A stretch of DNA of 64,000 nt from DASQDN01 sp963844855. GTDB taxonomy: Bacteria; Acidobacteriota; Terriglobia; Bryobacterales; Bryobacteraceae. The stretch is from NCBI GenBank assembly GCA_963844855.1, contig CAWJQP010000005.1, positions 310,001-374,000 on the forward strand. Reading direction: 5' to 3'. Within the stretch, counting starts at the first letter, position 1. The number at the start of each line of letters is the position of its first letter. Under the pieces are notes generated by a model. The model did not search any database. It had not been told where the DNA came from and saw nothing but the letters and a program-made list of their open reading frames with translations. A program made the position numbers and the translations under genes. Of the stretch, positions 1 through 8,582 are shown one piece after another.

Positions 1-1
1 G

Positions 2-172
2 ACACCTCGCAATTTCAAGATCGATCCGAGCGGTAAGTTCCTGCTGGCAGCCAATCAGAATTCCGATAATGTCGTTGTCTTTTCGCGCGATGTTACGTCA
101 GGCAGACTGACTGGAGGCCAGGTGCTGGAAGTATTCTCGCCAGTGTCTATCGAGTTCCTTGCGGCCCGTTAG
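2..172 (+). CDS. Lactonase-family (6-phosphogluconolactonase-like) protein, C-terminal end
   Basis: The window opens inside a reading frame that runs to a TAG at 170-172, giving 56 residues. It contains NFKIDPSGKFLLAANQNSDN followed by a V-F-S-R-D...G-R-L-T-G strand. This is the last-blade signature of the seven-bladed lactonase family (Pfam lactonase, YkgB/Pgl type), which hydrolyses sugar-acid lactones. The N-terminal bulk lies outside the window, so signal peptide and active site cannot be judged. The other sugar-acid genes nearby fit a role in aldonate or uronate metabolism. The IclR remnant on the opposite strand begins immediately downstream, tail to tail. Confidence 0.75.
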   Translation, partial: TPRNFKIDPSGKFLLAANQNSDNVVVFSRDVTSGRLTGGQVLEVFSPVSIEFLAAR

Positions 173-564
173 TGCCGATGGGTATAAGATATTTCCCCGC
201 AATGACCTGCTGCGAAAGATAGCGCCGCCGCGGTGTTCTTTACCAGGATGGCGAGCCGCGGTTCTGGAAATGCATAGAAGCGCGCCGCCGGCATAGAGAT
301 GCTGATTGCCGCCACGACTGATCCGGCTTTCGTCACGAACCGGCGCTCCGATGCAGCAGGCGCCTCGAAGATGGCCATATGAGCGGTTGCGTCCATTTCT
401 TCGGACAACCGCTGCAGTAGCGACCGAGCCGCTTCGCGTAACTCGTTCCGCTGAAAAACAGTGAGACCGAGTTTCATCAGCCCATACTGGGACGATGTCG
501 AAACTCTCCAAGGATTTTTGCAGACTTTGCTGACGGTAGTAGCCGGCTTCATGGCCGAGCTCAC
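169..564 (-). pseudogene. IclR-family transcriptional regulator remnant
   Basis: The minus-strand frame starts with KPATTVSKVCK, like the first helix of an IclR winged HTH. It then jumps to GLMKLGLTVFQRNELREAAR and LLQRLSEEMDATAHMAIFE, the start of the IclR effector domain. After a few residues it jumps again to AGSVVAAISISMPAARF and LAILVKNTAAALS, the end of that domain. At about 131 codons it is half the usual 250. Most of the HTH and the centre of the ligand domain are missing, and the last residues continue in another frame. I read it as a dead regulator with at least two internal deletions. IclR proteins often control sugar-acid operons, which would fit its neighbours. Start choice is uncertain (ATG at 552 or 564). 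Confidence 0.7.
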
Positions 565-631
565 TTGACTCCTGACCGATTTGGATGGAGTTTATATCCT
601 TACCGGCCAGAGAGTCAAGCAGCAGCGGCGA

Positions 632-3600
632 TCAAAAGACGAATCGGCCGACAAGCAAGTGATGCATACGTCCCGTCCCGATGTCAGAGAAACTGCCTCG
701 TGTTCCATTGAACGTGCCGAAGTTGGCTCTGTTGGTCAAGTTGAACTGCGCGTTGGGATCGGCAAACTGCGGTTCCTTTGTCAGATTGTTCACGTCCCAG
801 CGGATCTCGAACCTGGCGCTTTCGGTGATTCGGAACTCCTTTGAAAGCGATACTTGCGTCCAGCGCAGGCCTGGACCTTCGAATGTATTCCGTCCCAGCG
901 TGCCTGGAGTGAACGCCCGGGGATATGCGAATGCGTCGAAACTAAAGTAACGATTCTGCGCGCTGATCGGAAATCTGTTAGGACCGATATCCCAGTCTTT
1001 AGACTGAGCCTGCGCGTCCGGCAAGATTTGATTCGGCCGGAGAGTTCCATTCGGCAAGTAATTCACGGGACTTCCTGCGAATGTCACGGTCACCGGCGGT
1101 CCGGATTGATACGTTTGGGTCCATGCGCCGTCCCATCCACCGAGGAACCAATCTTTCCATCCGCCGCCGCTCATCCATCGACGACCCTTGCCGAACGGAA
1201 GGTCCCAGGTAAGCACGCCGACAGCCCGGTGTTGGATATCGTAGTTTGCTCGCGCTTTCTCAAGACGGCGATTGTAGAAAGTCACACCGCTGGCCGTTCC
1301 GTCATCATCGGCATCGTTGATCGTCTTGCTGTAGGTATAAAAGACGTTGAACGCTACTCCCGATGAGTAACGCTTCTCGACGCGCCATGTACCGCCATGA
1401 TAGGTGTTGTGACCGTAGTTAGAAAAGTGGTTGATTGTTCCAAACTGCGGGTAGGGCCTGAAATTCTGATAGTTCTGGAAGATCTGCTGCAGACGGACAG
1501 GATCGTTTGAAACATCTAGCGGAATCACGTTGATGTTCCAATTATTCAACAAGCCCACGCCCGCCGAGCCCTGATAACGGCCTTCTACAACGACTGAGTT
1601 TGTCAGTTGATATTGAAGACCGGCTGACCACGTTGCAACGTACGGCAGGCGAATGTTCGGGTCATACCAGGATGCATTACGACCAGAATAGTTTGCTCCC
1701 ACGAAGGGCACACTGCCATCGGGAGCCACGTTGAAACGGTACGCGGGCGGCCCTTCAGAGAGCCGGAACACGTGGCTCGGATCTCCGACAGGAGCCTGGA
1801 TACTGGCGGTGGCTTGATATTCTTCAAAGTTCTGGTTCAGTCCATTCGTGAACAGATCCGAATGCGTGATACCAAAACTACTGCGGAACACCAGCTTCGG
1901 ACTCAATGTCCATGCAAGTCCGAGCCTCGGCTGGAAGTTGTTCAGATCTTTTTTGGCGAGAGCGCCGGGCTGGTGAACAATCGCGCCCGTCATGCCTGTT
2001 AATGGATCTCTCGCGGTCGGATCGAATTGCGATTGCTGGCCATACTTGGTTCCAAACGGCGATTCGTAAGACCATCGGACGCCGAGCTCGAGAGTGACAT
2101 TTCGGACAGGTCGCCATGTGTCCTGGACATAGAACGCATGCGACCACCAACGGGGTAGCCAGTTTGCTGTCGTAGTGGTGTAATCCGCTTGTACAACGGT
2201 ACCGAGCAGCAACGAAGCGAACGCATTTCCGGTGTTAGCACGGAACGGAAATTCCGTGCCGCCGAATCGATACGCGCCGCTGGGTAGCGACTCGATCAAG
2301 GAGTTGTAACGCGTCCGAATCATTTCGTATCCGGCCTTGAAGGTATGGCTGCTGAAGACCTTCGTGAAGTTCTCCTGGAATGTGAAGTCTTCAGCGCGTG
2401 TGTAGGATTGGCCGCCGGGCCCCAGGCCGTAAAAGCGCGCGCCTGAACCATTTTGAAAATCGGGGAAGGTTTCAGGACTAACGTTTGGGATACCGAGCTG
2501 TCCCGCCCAGTCCTGATTGAACGTTTCCGGCAGCGCAGTAAAGGCTCGACGGTTAAACCCCGCTCGAACTTCATTGATAGCTGTAGGACTGAAGGTGTAG
2601 GTGTCGGAGACCGCGATGTTATGAAAGTCGAGGGGCCGAACGTACACGTTGCCGAACTGTAGAGGATCAGTCAGTCCACGAACGGGACGCTCTTCGCTTC
2701 GGTGGCGCACAAGCGAATATCTCCCGAAGATCTTATGGGCAGAGCTGAACTGGTGATCGATTTTGGCGTCGTACCGCTCAAATTTATACAGGCCCGTGAA
2801 GTCGCCTTCAAGGTTGTTATTTGGTCCGTTCGCGGTAACGTCTCCAGTGCGGCTCGGCTCCAGCCATGGCTTTAGAGCGAGAAGATTGCGCGCGACCGGA
2901 TCGACCCGATTGGCGGGGATCCGGTTGCCCGGAAAAGGATCACGAGTCCAGGCGCCCGTCGCGTCGCGACGAGTCGTCGACGGGTCGTAGATCGGCAGAC
3001 CAACTCCCCCGAAGTTGAAATCGCCGTTCAGCATGTCCAGGCTGGGAACCGTTGTCGTGACTGTCTCCGCAAGTTTCTCGTAGTGCTGTTGAAAGCCACC
3101 GAAGAAGAATGTTTTGTCCTTGATGATGGGACCAGAGATTATGGCGTTCCATTCGTGATAGTCGAATGGAGACGTAATGCGGGACTGTTCCAGATAGTGA
3201 CGATGGCGCAGCTTACCGCTGGTATAGCGATCTTCAATAGAGCCGTGGAAAGAGTTGGTTCCACTCTTGAAGACAACGCTCAACAATCCACCGGATGAGT
3301 GACCAAACTCGGCTGGAGTGCCGTTGGTCCACATCTTGAATTCCTGGATTGAGTCGAGAGAAGCAACCATCGTTCGCTGATAATCATTCACTTGTCCGAC
3401 CGCTGGCTCTTTTCCTCCGATGCCATCCATGGAGTAGCCGATTGCGCGTTGACGTTGACCGACGGCATGCGCTCCATTGATATTGCTCGTGTCGGGCATA
3501 TACAGCAAAACACGATGAACGAATTTCTGCATCACGGGCAGGCGCTGCACCGTACCGCTTTCGAGCACTTGGCCGACGCCCGCGTTCTCAGTTTCGAGTA

Positions 3601-3961
3601 GCGGCGTACTGCTGGTGATGTTTACCGATTCGGTGACGTTGCCCACCTCAACGCGAACATTGATACGTGGAGTTTCGTTGATACGAAGCACGATATCCCG
3701 CTGCACCGCAGTTTTGAAGCCCTGCGCTTCGACGGTTAGCTGATACGTCCCCGAACTGAGGTTCGGGATATAGTATTCGCCCGAATCGCTGGACACTCCC
3801 TCATACAAAAAGGCGGTCTGCTGATTCTGAACAGTAATTTTGGCGCGCGGAACCGCAGCGCCGGACGAATCTGTAATGACTCCGATTATGCTAGCCGTAC
3901 CGGTGGTCTGTGACCATGCGACTGCGGCAAGGAACGTGGCACACGCAAGTGTTCGAAGCAT
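632..3961 (-). CDS. Oar-like TonB-dependent receptor with carboxypeptidase-regulatory domain
   Basis: A 1109-residue outer-membrane protein. Residues 1-18 are a signal peptide ending W-S-Q. Residues about 20-105 form a carboxypeptidase-regulatory beta-sandwich (TGTASIIGVITDSSGAAVPR, then YQLTVEAQGFKTA). The plug follows at about 115-240 (GQVLESGTVQRLP, then EFGHSSGGLLSVVFKSGTNS). The remainder is a beta-barrel ending in the typical aromatic terminus (VGRFVF). Such proteins are thought to import or bind large substrates, but the ligand cannot be read from sequence. The ATG is preceded by a strong GGAGGGAAG ribosome-binding site. The gene is last in a minus-strand operon behind the ABM protein (26 bp gap) and the SMP-30 lipoprotein, suggesting uptake of a sugar-acid-related compound. 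The frame is intact. Confidence 0.9.
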   Translation of the reverse strand: MLRTLACATFLAAVAWSQTTGTASIIGVITDSSGAAVPRAKITVQNQQTAFLYEGVSSDSGEYYIPNLSSGTYQLTVEAQGFKTAVQRDIVLRINETPRINVRVEVGNVTESVNITSSTPLLETENAGVGQVLESGTVQRLPVMQKFVHRVLLYMPDTSNINGAHAVGQRQRAIGYSMDGIGGKEPAVGQVNDYQRTMVASLDSIQEFKMWTNGTPAEFGHSSGGLLSVVFKSGTNSFHGSIEDRYTSGKLRHRHYLEQSRITSPFDYHEWNAIISGPIIKDKTFFFGGFQQHYEKLAETVTTTVPSLDMLNGDFNFGGVGLPIYDPSTTRRDATGAWTRDPFPGNRIPANRVDPVARNLLALKPWLEPSRTGDVTANGPNNNLEGDFTGLYKFERYDAKIDHQFSSAHKIFGRYSLVRHRSEERPVRGLTDPLQFGNVYVRPLDFHNIAVSDTYTFSPTAINEVRAGFNRRAFTALPETFNQDWAGQLGIPNVSPETFPDFQNGSGARFYGLGPGGQSYTRAEDFTFQENFTKVFSSHTFKAGYEMIRTRYNSLIESLPSGAYRFGGTEFPFRANTGNAFASLLLGTVVQADYTTTTANWLPRWWSHAFYVQDTWRPVRNVTLELGVRWSYESPFGTKYGQQSQFDPTARDPLTGMTGAIVHQPGALAKKDLNNFQPRLGLAWTLSPKLVFRSSFGITHSDLFTNGLNQNFEEYQATASIQAPVGDPSHVFRLSEGPPAYRFNVAPDGSVPFVGANYSGRNASWYDPNIRLPYVATWSAGLQYQLTNSVVVEGRYQGSAGVGLLNNWNINVIPLDVSNDPVRLQQIFQNYQNFRPYPQFGTINHFSNYGHNTYHGGTWRVEKRYSSGVAFNVFYTYSKTINDADDDGTASGVTFYNRRLEKARANYDIQHRAVGVLTWDLPFGKGRRWMSGGGWKDWFLGGWDGAWTQTYQSGPPVTVTFAGSPVNYLPNGTLRPNQILPDAQAQSKDWDIGPNRFPISAQNRYFSFDAFAYPRAFTPGTLGRNTFEGPGLRWTQVSLSKEFRITESARFEIRWDVNNLTKEPQFADPNAQFNLTNRANFGTFNGTRGSFSDIGTGRMHHLLVGRFVF

Positions 3962-3987
3962 GACTTCCCTCCAGGCAAGTATCTTGA

Positions 3988-4383
3988 CTAAGAGTAATCG
4001 TAAAGCAAAACGGTGTAGTTCTTGTGCTTAAATGTGTTTTCAATGGTTGGCCAAACTTTCTGGTGAACCTCGCTCGCTACCCATTTCTGACGAAGTTCTT
4101 CGTTCTCAAAGATCAGTGTGAAACGATAATTTGCGTCTCCCGGCGGTTTCCCCATGAGTGTTGATCGCAGCTTCAGCATTTGCACGTCGATAAATCCCGG
4201 CTGCTTGCTCGCCGCCGGTCGAAATGTATCACGGAAGTTGCGAAGCATTTCTTTTTCTTTCGCAGGATCAACGGTGAGATCGACATTCAGTTGAATCCCA
4301 GGTCGGGCGGCTGCCGCCCGCGTAATCATTGGAGAGGCGGTTAGTGCCGCCATCGCAGCTTTCAGGCAGGTTCGACGTTTCAT
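3988..4383 (-). CDS. Exported ABM-fold (antibiotic-biosynthesis-monooxygenase-like) protein
   Basis: 131 residues. The N-terminus (MKRRTCLKAAMAAL...TRAAA) is Tat-like or Sec-like. The mature part has the dimeric ferredoxin-like ABM pattern: a first strand (IQLNVDLTVDPAKEKEML), a conserved P-G-F-I-D-V segment, a strand with FTLIFENEELRQKW, and a terminal helix and strand containing H-Q-K-V-W-P. The family includes small quinone-forming monooxygenases and many proteins of unknown role. No cofactor residues are needed in the family, so activity cannot be inferred. GAGGA lies just upstream of the ATG. It sits 6 bp after the SMP-30 gene and 26 bp before the TonB receptor, so it is almost certainly co-transcribed with both. 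Confidence 0.75.
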   Translation of the reverse strand: MKRRTCLKAAMAALTASPMITRAAAARPGIQLNVDLTVDPAKEKEMLRNFRDTFRPAASKQPGFIDVQMLKLRSTLMGKPPGDANYRFTLIFENEELRQKWVASEVHQKVWPTIENTFKHKNYTVLLYDYS

Positions 4384-4389
4384 GGGTCC

Positions 4390-5412
4390 TCAATAGAGCG
4401 GCTTCTTTCCTTCAATGGAAAGTTTAATCCTGTATAAGCCTTTCTGCGCGGTTATGTAGAGCGAACGACCATCGTCACCCCAAGTGCAATTGGCAGGAAT
4501 CTCGGCCGGCTTGATTGTGCCCAGGTGTTTACCGACGTCGGAAAAGATCCAGATGCCGCCCGGTCCGGTAGCGTAGACGTTCCCCTTCGCGTCAACCTTC
4601 ATGCCATCAGGCAAGCCTTCTGCAGATTGTTGCGTAACGTCGGCGAAGACTCTGCCATTTGCAGCTGTACCGTCGGGCTGGACATCATAACGCATCCAGA
4701 CCTTACGGTCCGGATCGGAATTCGCCACATACAGCACCTTCTCGTCGGGCGAAAGCGCGATGCCGTTAGGGCGGGACATGTCCTTGATTACGGCCTGGAG
4801 TTTCCCGCCAGCGAGACGATAGACACCGTTAAAGGGAAGCTCCTTCTCGGGGTCCTTGTCTTGGCCCTTTAAGCCGTAAGGCGGATCAGTGAAGTACAAC
4901 GAGCCGTCAGACTTATAGACGAGGTCGTTAGGACTGTTGAGGCGCTTGCCTTGAAAGCGATCGATCAGCGTCGTCAGTTTGCGGTCTGAGCTAATTCGCG
5001 CGATTCTACGATTTCCGTGTTGGCAGAGTAGCACTGCGCCATCTTCGTCCGCGATCATCCCATTAGGTCCTATGAAAGCATCCGGCCGGGCATTTGCGCC
5101 ATCATAAACACCGGACCGTAAGACTTCCACGACACCTGCCGGCGACCACTGCCGAACGACATTGCCTTGGACATCACTGAACCAAAGATGCCCGGCCGGG
5201 AACCAAAGCGGCCCCTCAGTGAATTGGAATCCGTCGGCGAGTTTTTCGATGACAGCATCTGCCGGCACGATGGCATCGAGTGCAGCGTCCAGGCGCTCTA
5301 TTGAGCCCGCAGACGGAATCGGGGCTCTCTCACTTTTTGACTGAACAGGCCTGTCCGAGCAACCCGTCAAGACAAGGATTGGGACGGCAAGCGCAATGCT
5401 TCGCATGAGCAT
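4390..5412 (-). CDS. SMP-30/gluconolactonase/LRE-family lipoprotein
   Basis: About 340 residues from the ATG at 5412 (a second ATG at 5406 is equally good). A longer TTG start at 5433 only adds residues before the signal peptide. The signal ends in the lipobox L-T-G-C, predicting a lipid-anchored cell-envelope protein. The body matches the six-bladed SMP-30/gluconolactonase fold: FTEGPLWFPAGHLWFSD (metal-binding Glu), NGMIADEDGAVLLCQHGNRR, LNSPNDLVYKSDGSLYFTDP, and SRPNGIALSPDEKVLYVANS with a conserved Asn and Asp. The family hydrolyses sugar lactones such as gluconolactone. It is the first gene of the operon leading to the ABM protein and TonB receptor. Confidence 0.85.
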   Translation of the reverse strand: MLMRSIALAVPILVLTGCSDRPVQSKSERAPIPSAGSIERLDAALDAIVPADAVIEKLADGFQFTEGPLWFPAGHLWFSDVQGNVVRQWSPAGVVEVLRSGVYDGANARPDAFIGPNGMIADEDGAVLLCQHGNRRIARISSDRKLTTLIDRFQGKRLNSPNDLVYKSDGSLYFTDPPYGLKGQDKDPEKELPFNGVYRLAGGKLQAVIKDMSRPNGIALSPDEKVLYVANSDPDRKVWMRYDVQPDGTAANGRVFADVTQQSAEGLPDGMKVDAKGNVYATGPGGIWIFSDVGKHLGTIKPAEIPANCTWGDDGRSLYITAQKGLYRIKLSIEGKKPLY

Positions 5413-5467
5413 GGAGTCTATGCCGTTTACCAATCAGCGGTCAAGCACGGAGTTCTAAATACTGTCG

Positions 5468-6397
5468 TTAGCATGTGAGTTGTCCGGTCTGAGCCTGAGA
5501 TGGGCGACGCTGAGAAATGGAGCCAGGGATCCATTGCTTAGGTGGAACTTGAAGAGCTGAAGCTTTGGGCATATAAACGCCGGAGATCGACGGGCCGCTT
5601 TTGCCGGGCGTTTCCAAATTGGTTTTGCTTGTCAGTTTCCAATCAACCTCCACAACGGCGGCCTTGGACGATCGAAGAAGCCCTGCATCCAATGACTCCG
5701 ACCGAGTCAGTTCTTTTTGATCTTCGTGATCTGAGGATTTTGGGCTATTTTGCCAAACTAACCGAATCCCAGAATCGGACAGTTCCGCGGTGTCGTTGCT
5801 TTTGGAGGCGCATTCGGAAGCTGCGGGTGGCTGGGATTGCTGGCTGACCGGCGCTCCGGAACCGGCCGCGGCGACCAACGGTTTTGGGTCAGGGCTCGTT
5901 CGCTGACGCGCGCGTTGCAGCCGCATCAGGGCATCGAGGGTGCGGAAGAAATCCCGGGAGATGGCTCCGTCGTAACGGAGGTACATGCGCCATCGCTCAT
6001 CCGGATTCTTCATGAAGCCGACAGCTATGGCGTTGTGCGGACTGAGATGTTCCGGGCAATCCTCGACGATCTTCCTTGCGAGAGCGCGTTCTGTGGCGGC
6101 GGTGATGTTGAGTATGCCGGTCTCGACGCGACGGGAACGGAGACTGCGCCAGTGGGCTTGGGCCAGGCGCAGGACGAGCGCGTCTTCGGTTGCGCCGTGC
6201 GGCTGAAAAGACTCGCGAAAGCCGTGCAGGACCTCGTCGTATTCATGCTGGTGTTCCTCGGGCAGGACCACGAGTGTTGTGGAGGTCAGGCCATGCTTGA
6301 GGGTGTTGAGGCGACTGCGTTGTTTGCCGGCTTCCGTACTGGGTCCACCTTTGCTGCCGTTGCGATGATTGGCCAGGCGTTGTCGTTCTGATGCCAT
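5468..6397 (-). CDS. Hypothetical protein of the acidobacterial 'SKGP...ALKHGL'-type family
   Basis: About 309 residues from the ATG at 6397; an upstream extension to 6436 would read through a perfect inverted repeat and is unlikely. The N-terminus ANHRNGSKGGPSTEAGKQRS then RLNTLKHGLTS is the hallmark of a family I recall as widespread and multi-copy in Acidobacteriota and Planctomycetota, with no known function. Next comes a helical segment with ATEDALVLRLAQAHWRSLR and a tyrosine/arginine-rich stretch near residues 140-160 (WRMYLRYDGAISRDFFRTLD). The C-terminal 130 residues are low-complexity and probably disordered. No signal peptide or catalytic motif is visible. The basic N-terminus could bind nucleic acid, which is inference only. 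Confidence 0.7.
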   Translation of the reverse strand: MASERQRLANHRNGSKGGPSTEAGKQRSRLNTLKHGLTSTTLVVLPEEHQHEYDEVLHGFRESFQPHGATEDALVLRLAQAHWRSLRSRRVETGILNITAATERALARKIVEDCPEHLSPHNAIAVGFMKNPDERWRMYLRYDGAISRDFFRTLDALMRLQRARQRTSPDPKPLVAAAGSGAPVSQQSQPPAASECASKSNDTAELSDSGIRLVWQNSPKSSDHEDQKELTRSESLDAGLLRSSKAAVVEVDWKLTSKTNLETPGKSGPSISGVYMPKASALQVPPKQWIPGSISQRRPSQAQTGQLTC

Positions 6398-6420
6398 AGA
6401 TTTTGTTTGTAAAAAGAAAT

Positions 6421-6452
6421 GGAGCGAGCGCTTCAAGTTGAGCGCTCGCTCC
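6421..6452. repeat. Perfect 12-bp inverted repeat upstream of the hypothetical gene
   Basis: GGAGCGAGCGCT at 6421-6432 and its exact reverse complement at 6441-6452 flank an 8-base loop (TCAAGTTG). It lies 24 bp upstream of the ATG at 6397. No T-run follows on either strand, so it is not a standard terminator. It could be an operator, an mRNA 5' hairpin, or the end of a repeated element. Confidence 0.7.
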
Positions 6453-6558
6453 TGTCATGATCTTCGCATGCGGAAATGGGGCTGGAAGGGGGTGTTGGAG
6501 TTAAGTGGTTGGAAAGAGGCGAAATATATAGTGGTGAGAGTTGTTGTCAACAAGGTTC

Positions 6559-6577
6559 CGAGACCCTTGGGGTCTCG
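6559..6577. repeat. 8-bp inverted repeat (CGAGACCC/GGGTCTCG)
   Basis: CGAGACCC and GGGTCTCG are separated by three bases in the non-coding tract just before a probable terminator. It could be part of a compound terminator or a repeated intergenic element. Confidence 0.45.
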
Positions 6578-6595
6578 CAGTGGCAGGGATGAAAA

Positions 6596-6619
6596 GGGCC
6601 GCGTAGCGGCCGATTTTTA
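6596..6619 (+). terminator. Probable rho-independent terminator, possibly bidirectional
   Basis: A GGCCGC-GTA-GCGGCC stem-loop at 6597-6611 is followed by GATTTTTATT on the plus strand and preceded by AAAA, which gives a T-run on the minus strand. It sits in an apparently non-coding stretch. Confidence 0.5.
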
Positions 6620-6911
6620 TTCGGGCTTGGACAGGGGGCCTTTTAGGCTATCTGTCTGATTCGGCAGCCAGTTCAGCTGAGCATTTTTCGTAGGAACGGG
6701 TGAGGCCAGCGGCTTAAGCCCATGCGACACGCTTCGGTCGCTGCGGCATAGAGCGCAGGCGCCTGTTTCTTTATTCTCGATTCGAACTTCGGCATACCTG
6801 CTCAACACGGCTGTAAAGGGCCGGGAGATAATCCTGCGACGGTCGTGTCTGGCCCTGCTATGGTTCGCGCAAGTAGGCACCGACGCGGCGTCGGCGGCAA
6901 TTCGCCGAATC
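6620..6911. other. Non-coding stretch, nothing recognised
   Basis: Open frames here are short. One minus-strand frame (6617-6880) has no recognisable domain and no convincing ribosome-binding site. It probably represents degraded sequence upstream of the LuxR-type remnant. Confidence 0.4.
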
Positions 6912-7291
6912 GTGATCTCCTCTACCGACCCGTCGCAGTGCGCCAGGTTACTGCCGGCTTATCTCGAGATCCTTCTGGCGGCCGGTGACGTCGAAAACGC
7001 ATCCAAGGTCTGCGAGGAACTTCAGGCCCATGCGGAAGCGATCGACACGAGGTTCTGCGAGCTCCCGGCGGCAATCGGTAGACTGCGCCGCGCGTTCGAG
7101 TTGTGGGAACTGTTGGCGGCGCCCTACGAGCGGGCTCGCGCACGGTCTTCGCGCATCTCGGCGCACAGCCCGATCTCAATCGTCTTGATAACGCGCGCTG
7201 GCCGTCGTCACAGCTACGCTTACGACCACAAGCTGATCTGACTTCCTGGACTGGCGGAGATTACCCATATGCGAAATCGCAAAGTGGGTAG
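6912..7291 (+). pseudogene. Remnant of a TPR-containing LuxR-family regulator (C-terminal half)
   Basis: The frame at 6912-7241 reads LLPAYLEILLAAGDVENASK then VCEELQAHAEAIDTRF, and after a gap RRAFELWELLAAPYERAR. This is the TPR-repeat pattern found before the HTH in large LuxR/MalT-like regulators. In a second frame the text continues VFAHLGAQPDLNRLD, the usual linker before the HTH. The first frame then resumes with TRAGRRHSYAYDHKLI-stop, matching the extreme end of a LuxR HTH (typically 'SRAAATAYAYEHGLI'). So the helix-turn-helix has been deleted and two frame changes are present. I see it as a decayed regulator fragment whose N-terminal ATPase and TPR parts are gone. Confidence 0.65.
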
Positions 7292-7558
7292 TTTTGCCGA
7301 AGAATTCTCCACCCATCCTGCGGCATATTTGACTTGCGACCACGAGGAGGAAGACCGCGCCAACCGAGCACCGCTTAATTCTTCCCGAGTAATCCGTCCC
7401 GAGGAGCTAGTTTCTCGATCTTCCCAGGGCGTTTCATAGTGACCGAGGAAGTCGCAATCGGCCAATGAAGTTGAGAGTTGAGCACACCGAAGACAGACCA
7501 GCTTAGAACGCGCTTTCTCTTACTTGTCTCAATACTCAGTTAAAAGGAGATGCAATAA
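7242..7558. other. Intergenic region upstream of the seven-repeat gene
   Basis: No coding signature. It must hold the promoter of the repeat gene. The only clear element is the ribosome-binding site AAAGGAGA about 10 bases before the ATG at 7559. The stretch is AT-richer than its surroundings near 7500-7558. Confidence 0.35.
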
Positions 7559-8575
7559 ATGATTGTCACAGCAGTGCGAGATGGAAGTGGAAATCTCGCA
7601 AATATCATATGGGACATAGATCAGGCAGGTAAAATCTCCAGGCTAGGAGAGGCTCGAGCCGGAGAGATCAGCCTCGTATCCGTAACATCAGTCGGCCCCG
7701 GTAAATTCGTAACAGCCGTACGAGATGGTAGCGGCGACCTCGCGAACGTCGTATGGGGCGTGGATGGCTCCGGCAACATAAGAAGACTGGGAGAAGCTAA
7801 AGCCGGAAAGATCAGCCTCGTATCTGTGATACAAACCGGCACCGGTCAATTCGTAACAGCAGTCCGAGATGGCAGTGGCGATCTCGCAAACATTGTCTGG
7901 AATGTAACTAATGCTGGTGGAGTCACTCGAGGAGATGAAGCGAGAGCAGGAGCAAGCAGCCTTGTAATCTGCTGAATCCCTTGCGGCAGATGGTCCACTC
8001 GTAACAGCAGTACGAGATGGCGCCGGCAATCTCGCGAACATCGCCTGGAGTGTAGATCGTGGAGGCAACATAAGAAGACACGGAGAAGCCAGGGCCGGAG
8101 AAGTCAACCTTGTGTCTGCGGTAGCTCCTAAACCCCGGCAACTCGTAACGGCAGTCCGAGATGGCAGTGGCAACCTTGCAAACATTGCTTGGAGTGTAAA
8201 CAGCGAAGGTGACATAACAAGGCAGGGAGAAGCCAGAGCTGGAGAAATCAGTCTTGTATCTGCAATATCTCTTCAGCGGCCGAGCGGTCAACTCGTAACG
8301 GCAGTCCGAGATGGCAGTGGCAATCTAGCAACCATTGCCTGGAGCGTAGACGCCGTGGGCAACATTGCAAGAAAGGGAGAAGCCAGAGCTGGAGAAATCA
8401 GTCTTGTCTCTGCGGTGCCCCTTGCTCCCCAGGGCCGTCAGTTCGTGACAGCCGTACGCGATGGCAGTGGCAACCTGGCAATCATTTCCTGGATTACAGA
8501 CAGTGAAGGCAATATAGAAAGACAGGGCGAGGCTCGAGCTGGAGAGATCAGCCTTGTGTCCGCGGCTGTTGTGAT
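7559..8575 (+). repeat. Tandem array of seven coding repeats of about 145-150 bp
   Basis: Units share long near-identical DNA stretches such as GTACGAGATGGCAGTGG-type cores and GAGAAGCCAGAGCTGGAGA. Units 5 and 6 are the most alike. The near-identity points to recent internal duplication or gene-conversion-like homogenisation. Confidence 0.75.
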
Positions 8576-8582
8576 CCCTTGA
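7559..8582 (+). pseudogene. Seven-repeat probable beta-propeller protein with one frameshift
   Basis: Seven consecutive units of about 48-50 residues, each starting VTAVRDGSGNLANI-x-W and containing GEARAGEISLVSA. Unit length, count and the small/aromatic strand pattern fit a seven-bladed beta-propeller, possibly lectin-like; this is inference, as no named family is recognised. The ATG at 7559 has a good ribosome-binding site and there is no signal peptide, so the product would be cytoplasmic. In unit 3 one extra base near 7965 (CTTGTAATCTGCTGAA where CTT-GTA-TCT-GCT-GAA is expected) causes a stop. Removing it restores an open frame to the TGA at 8580-8582 (about 340 residues). Everything else is clean, so the shift is very recent, a switch, or a sequencing error. 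Confidence 0.7.

Noticed and set aside
5837..6391. 184-residue plus-strand open frame
   Set aside because: Antisense to the 'ALKHGL'-family gene; low-complexity translation.
7950..7980. Programmed ribosomal frameshift in the propeller gene
   Set aside because: No slippery heptamer or downstream pseudoknot is evident; a one-base insertion is simpler.
7559..8575. Tandem repeats considered as a CRISPR array
   Set aside because: Units are about 150 bp, contiguous and in one reading frame, without short repeats separated by unique spacers; no cas genes nearby.
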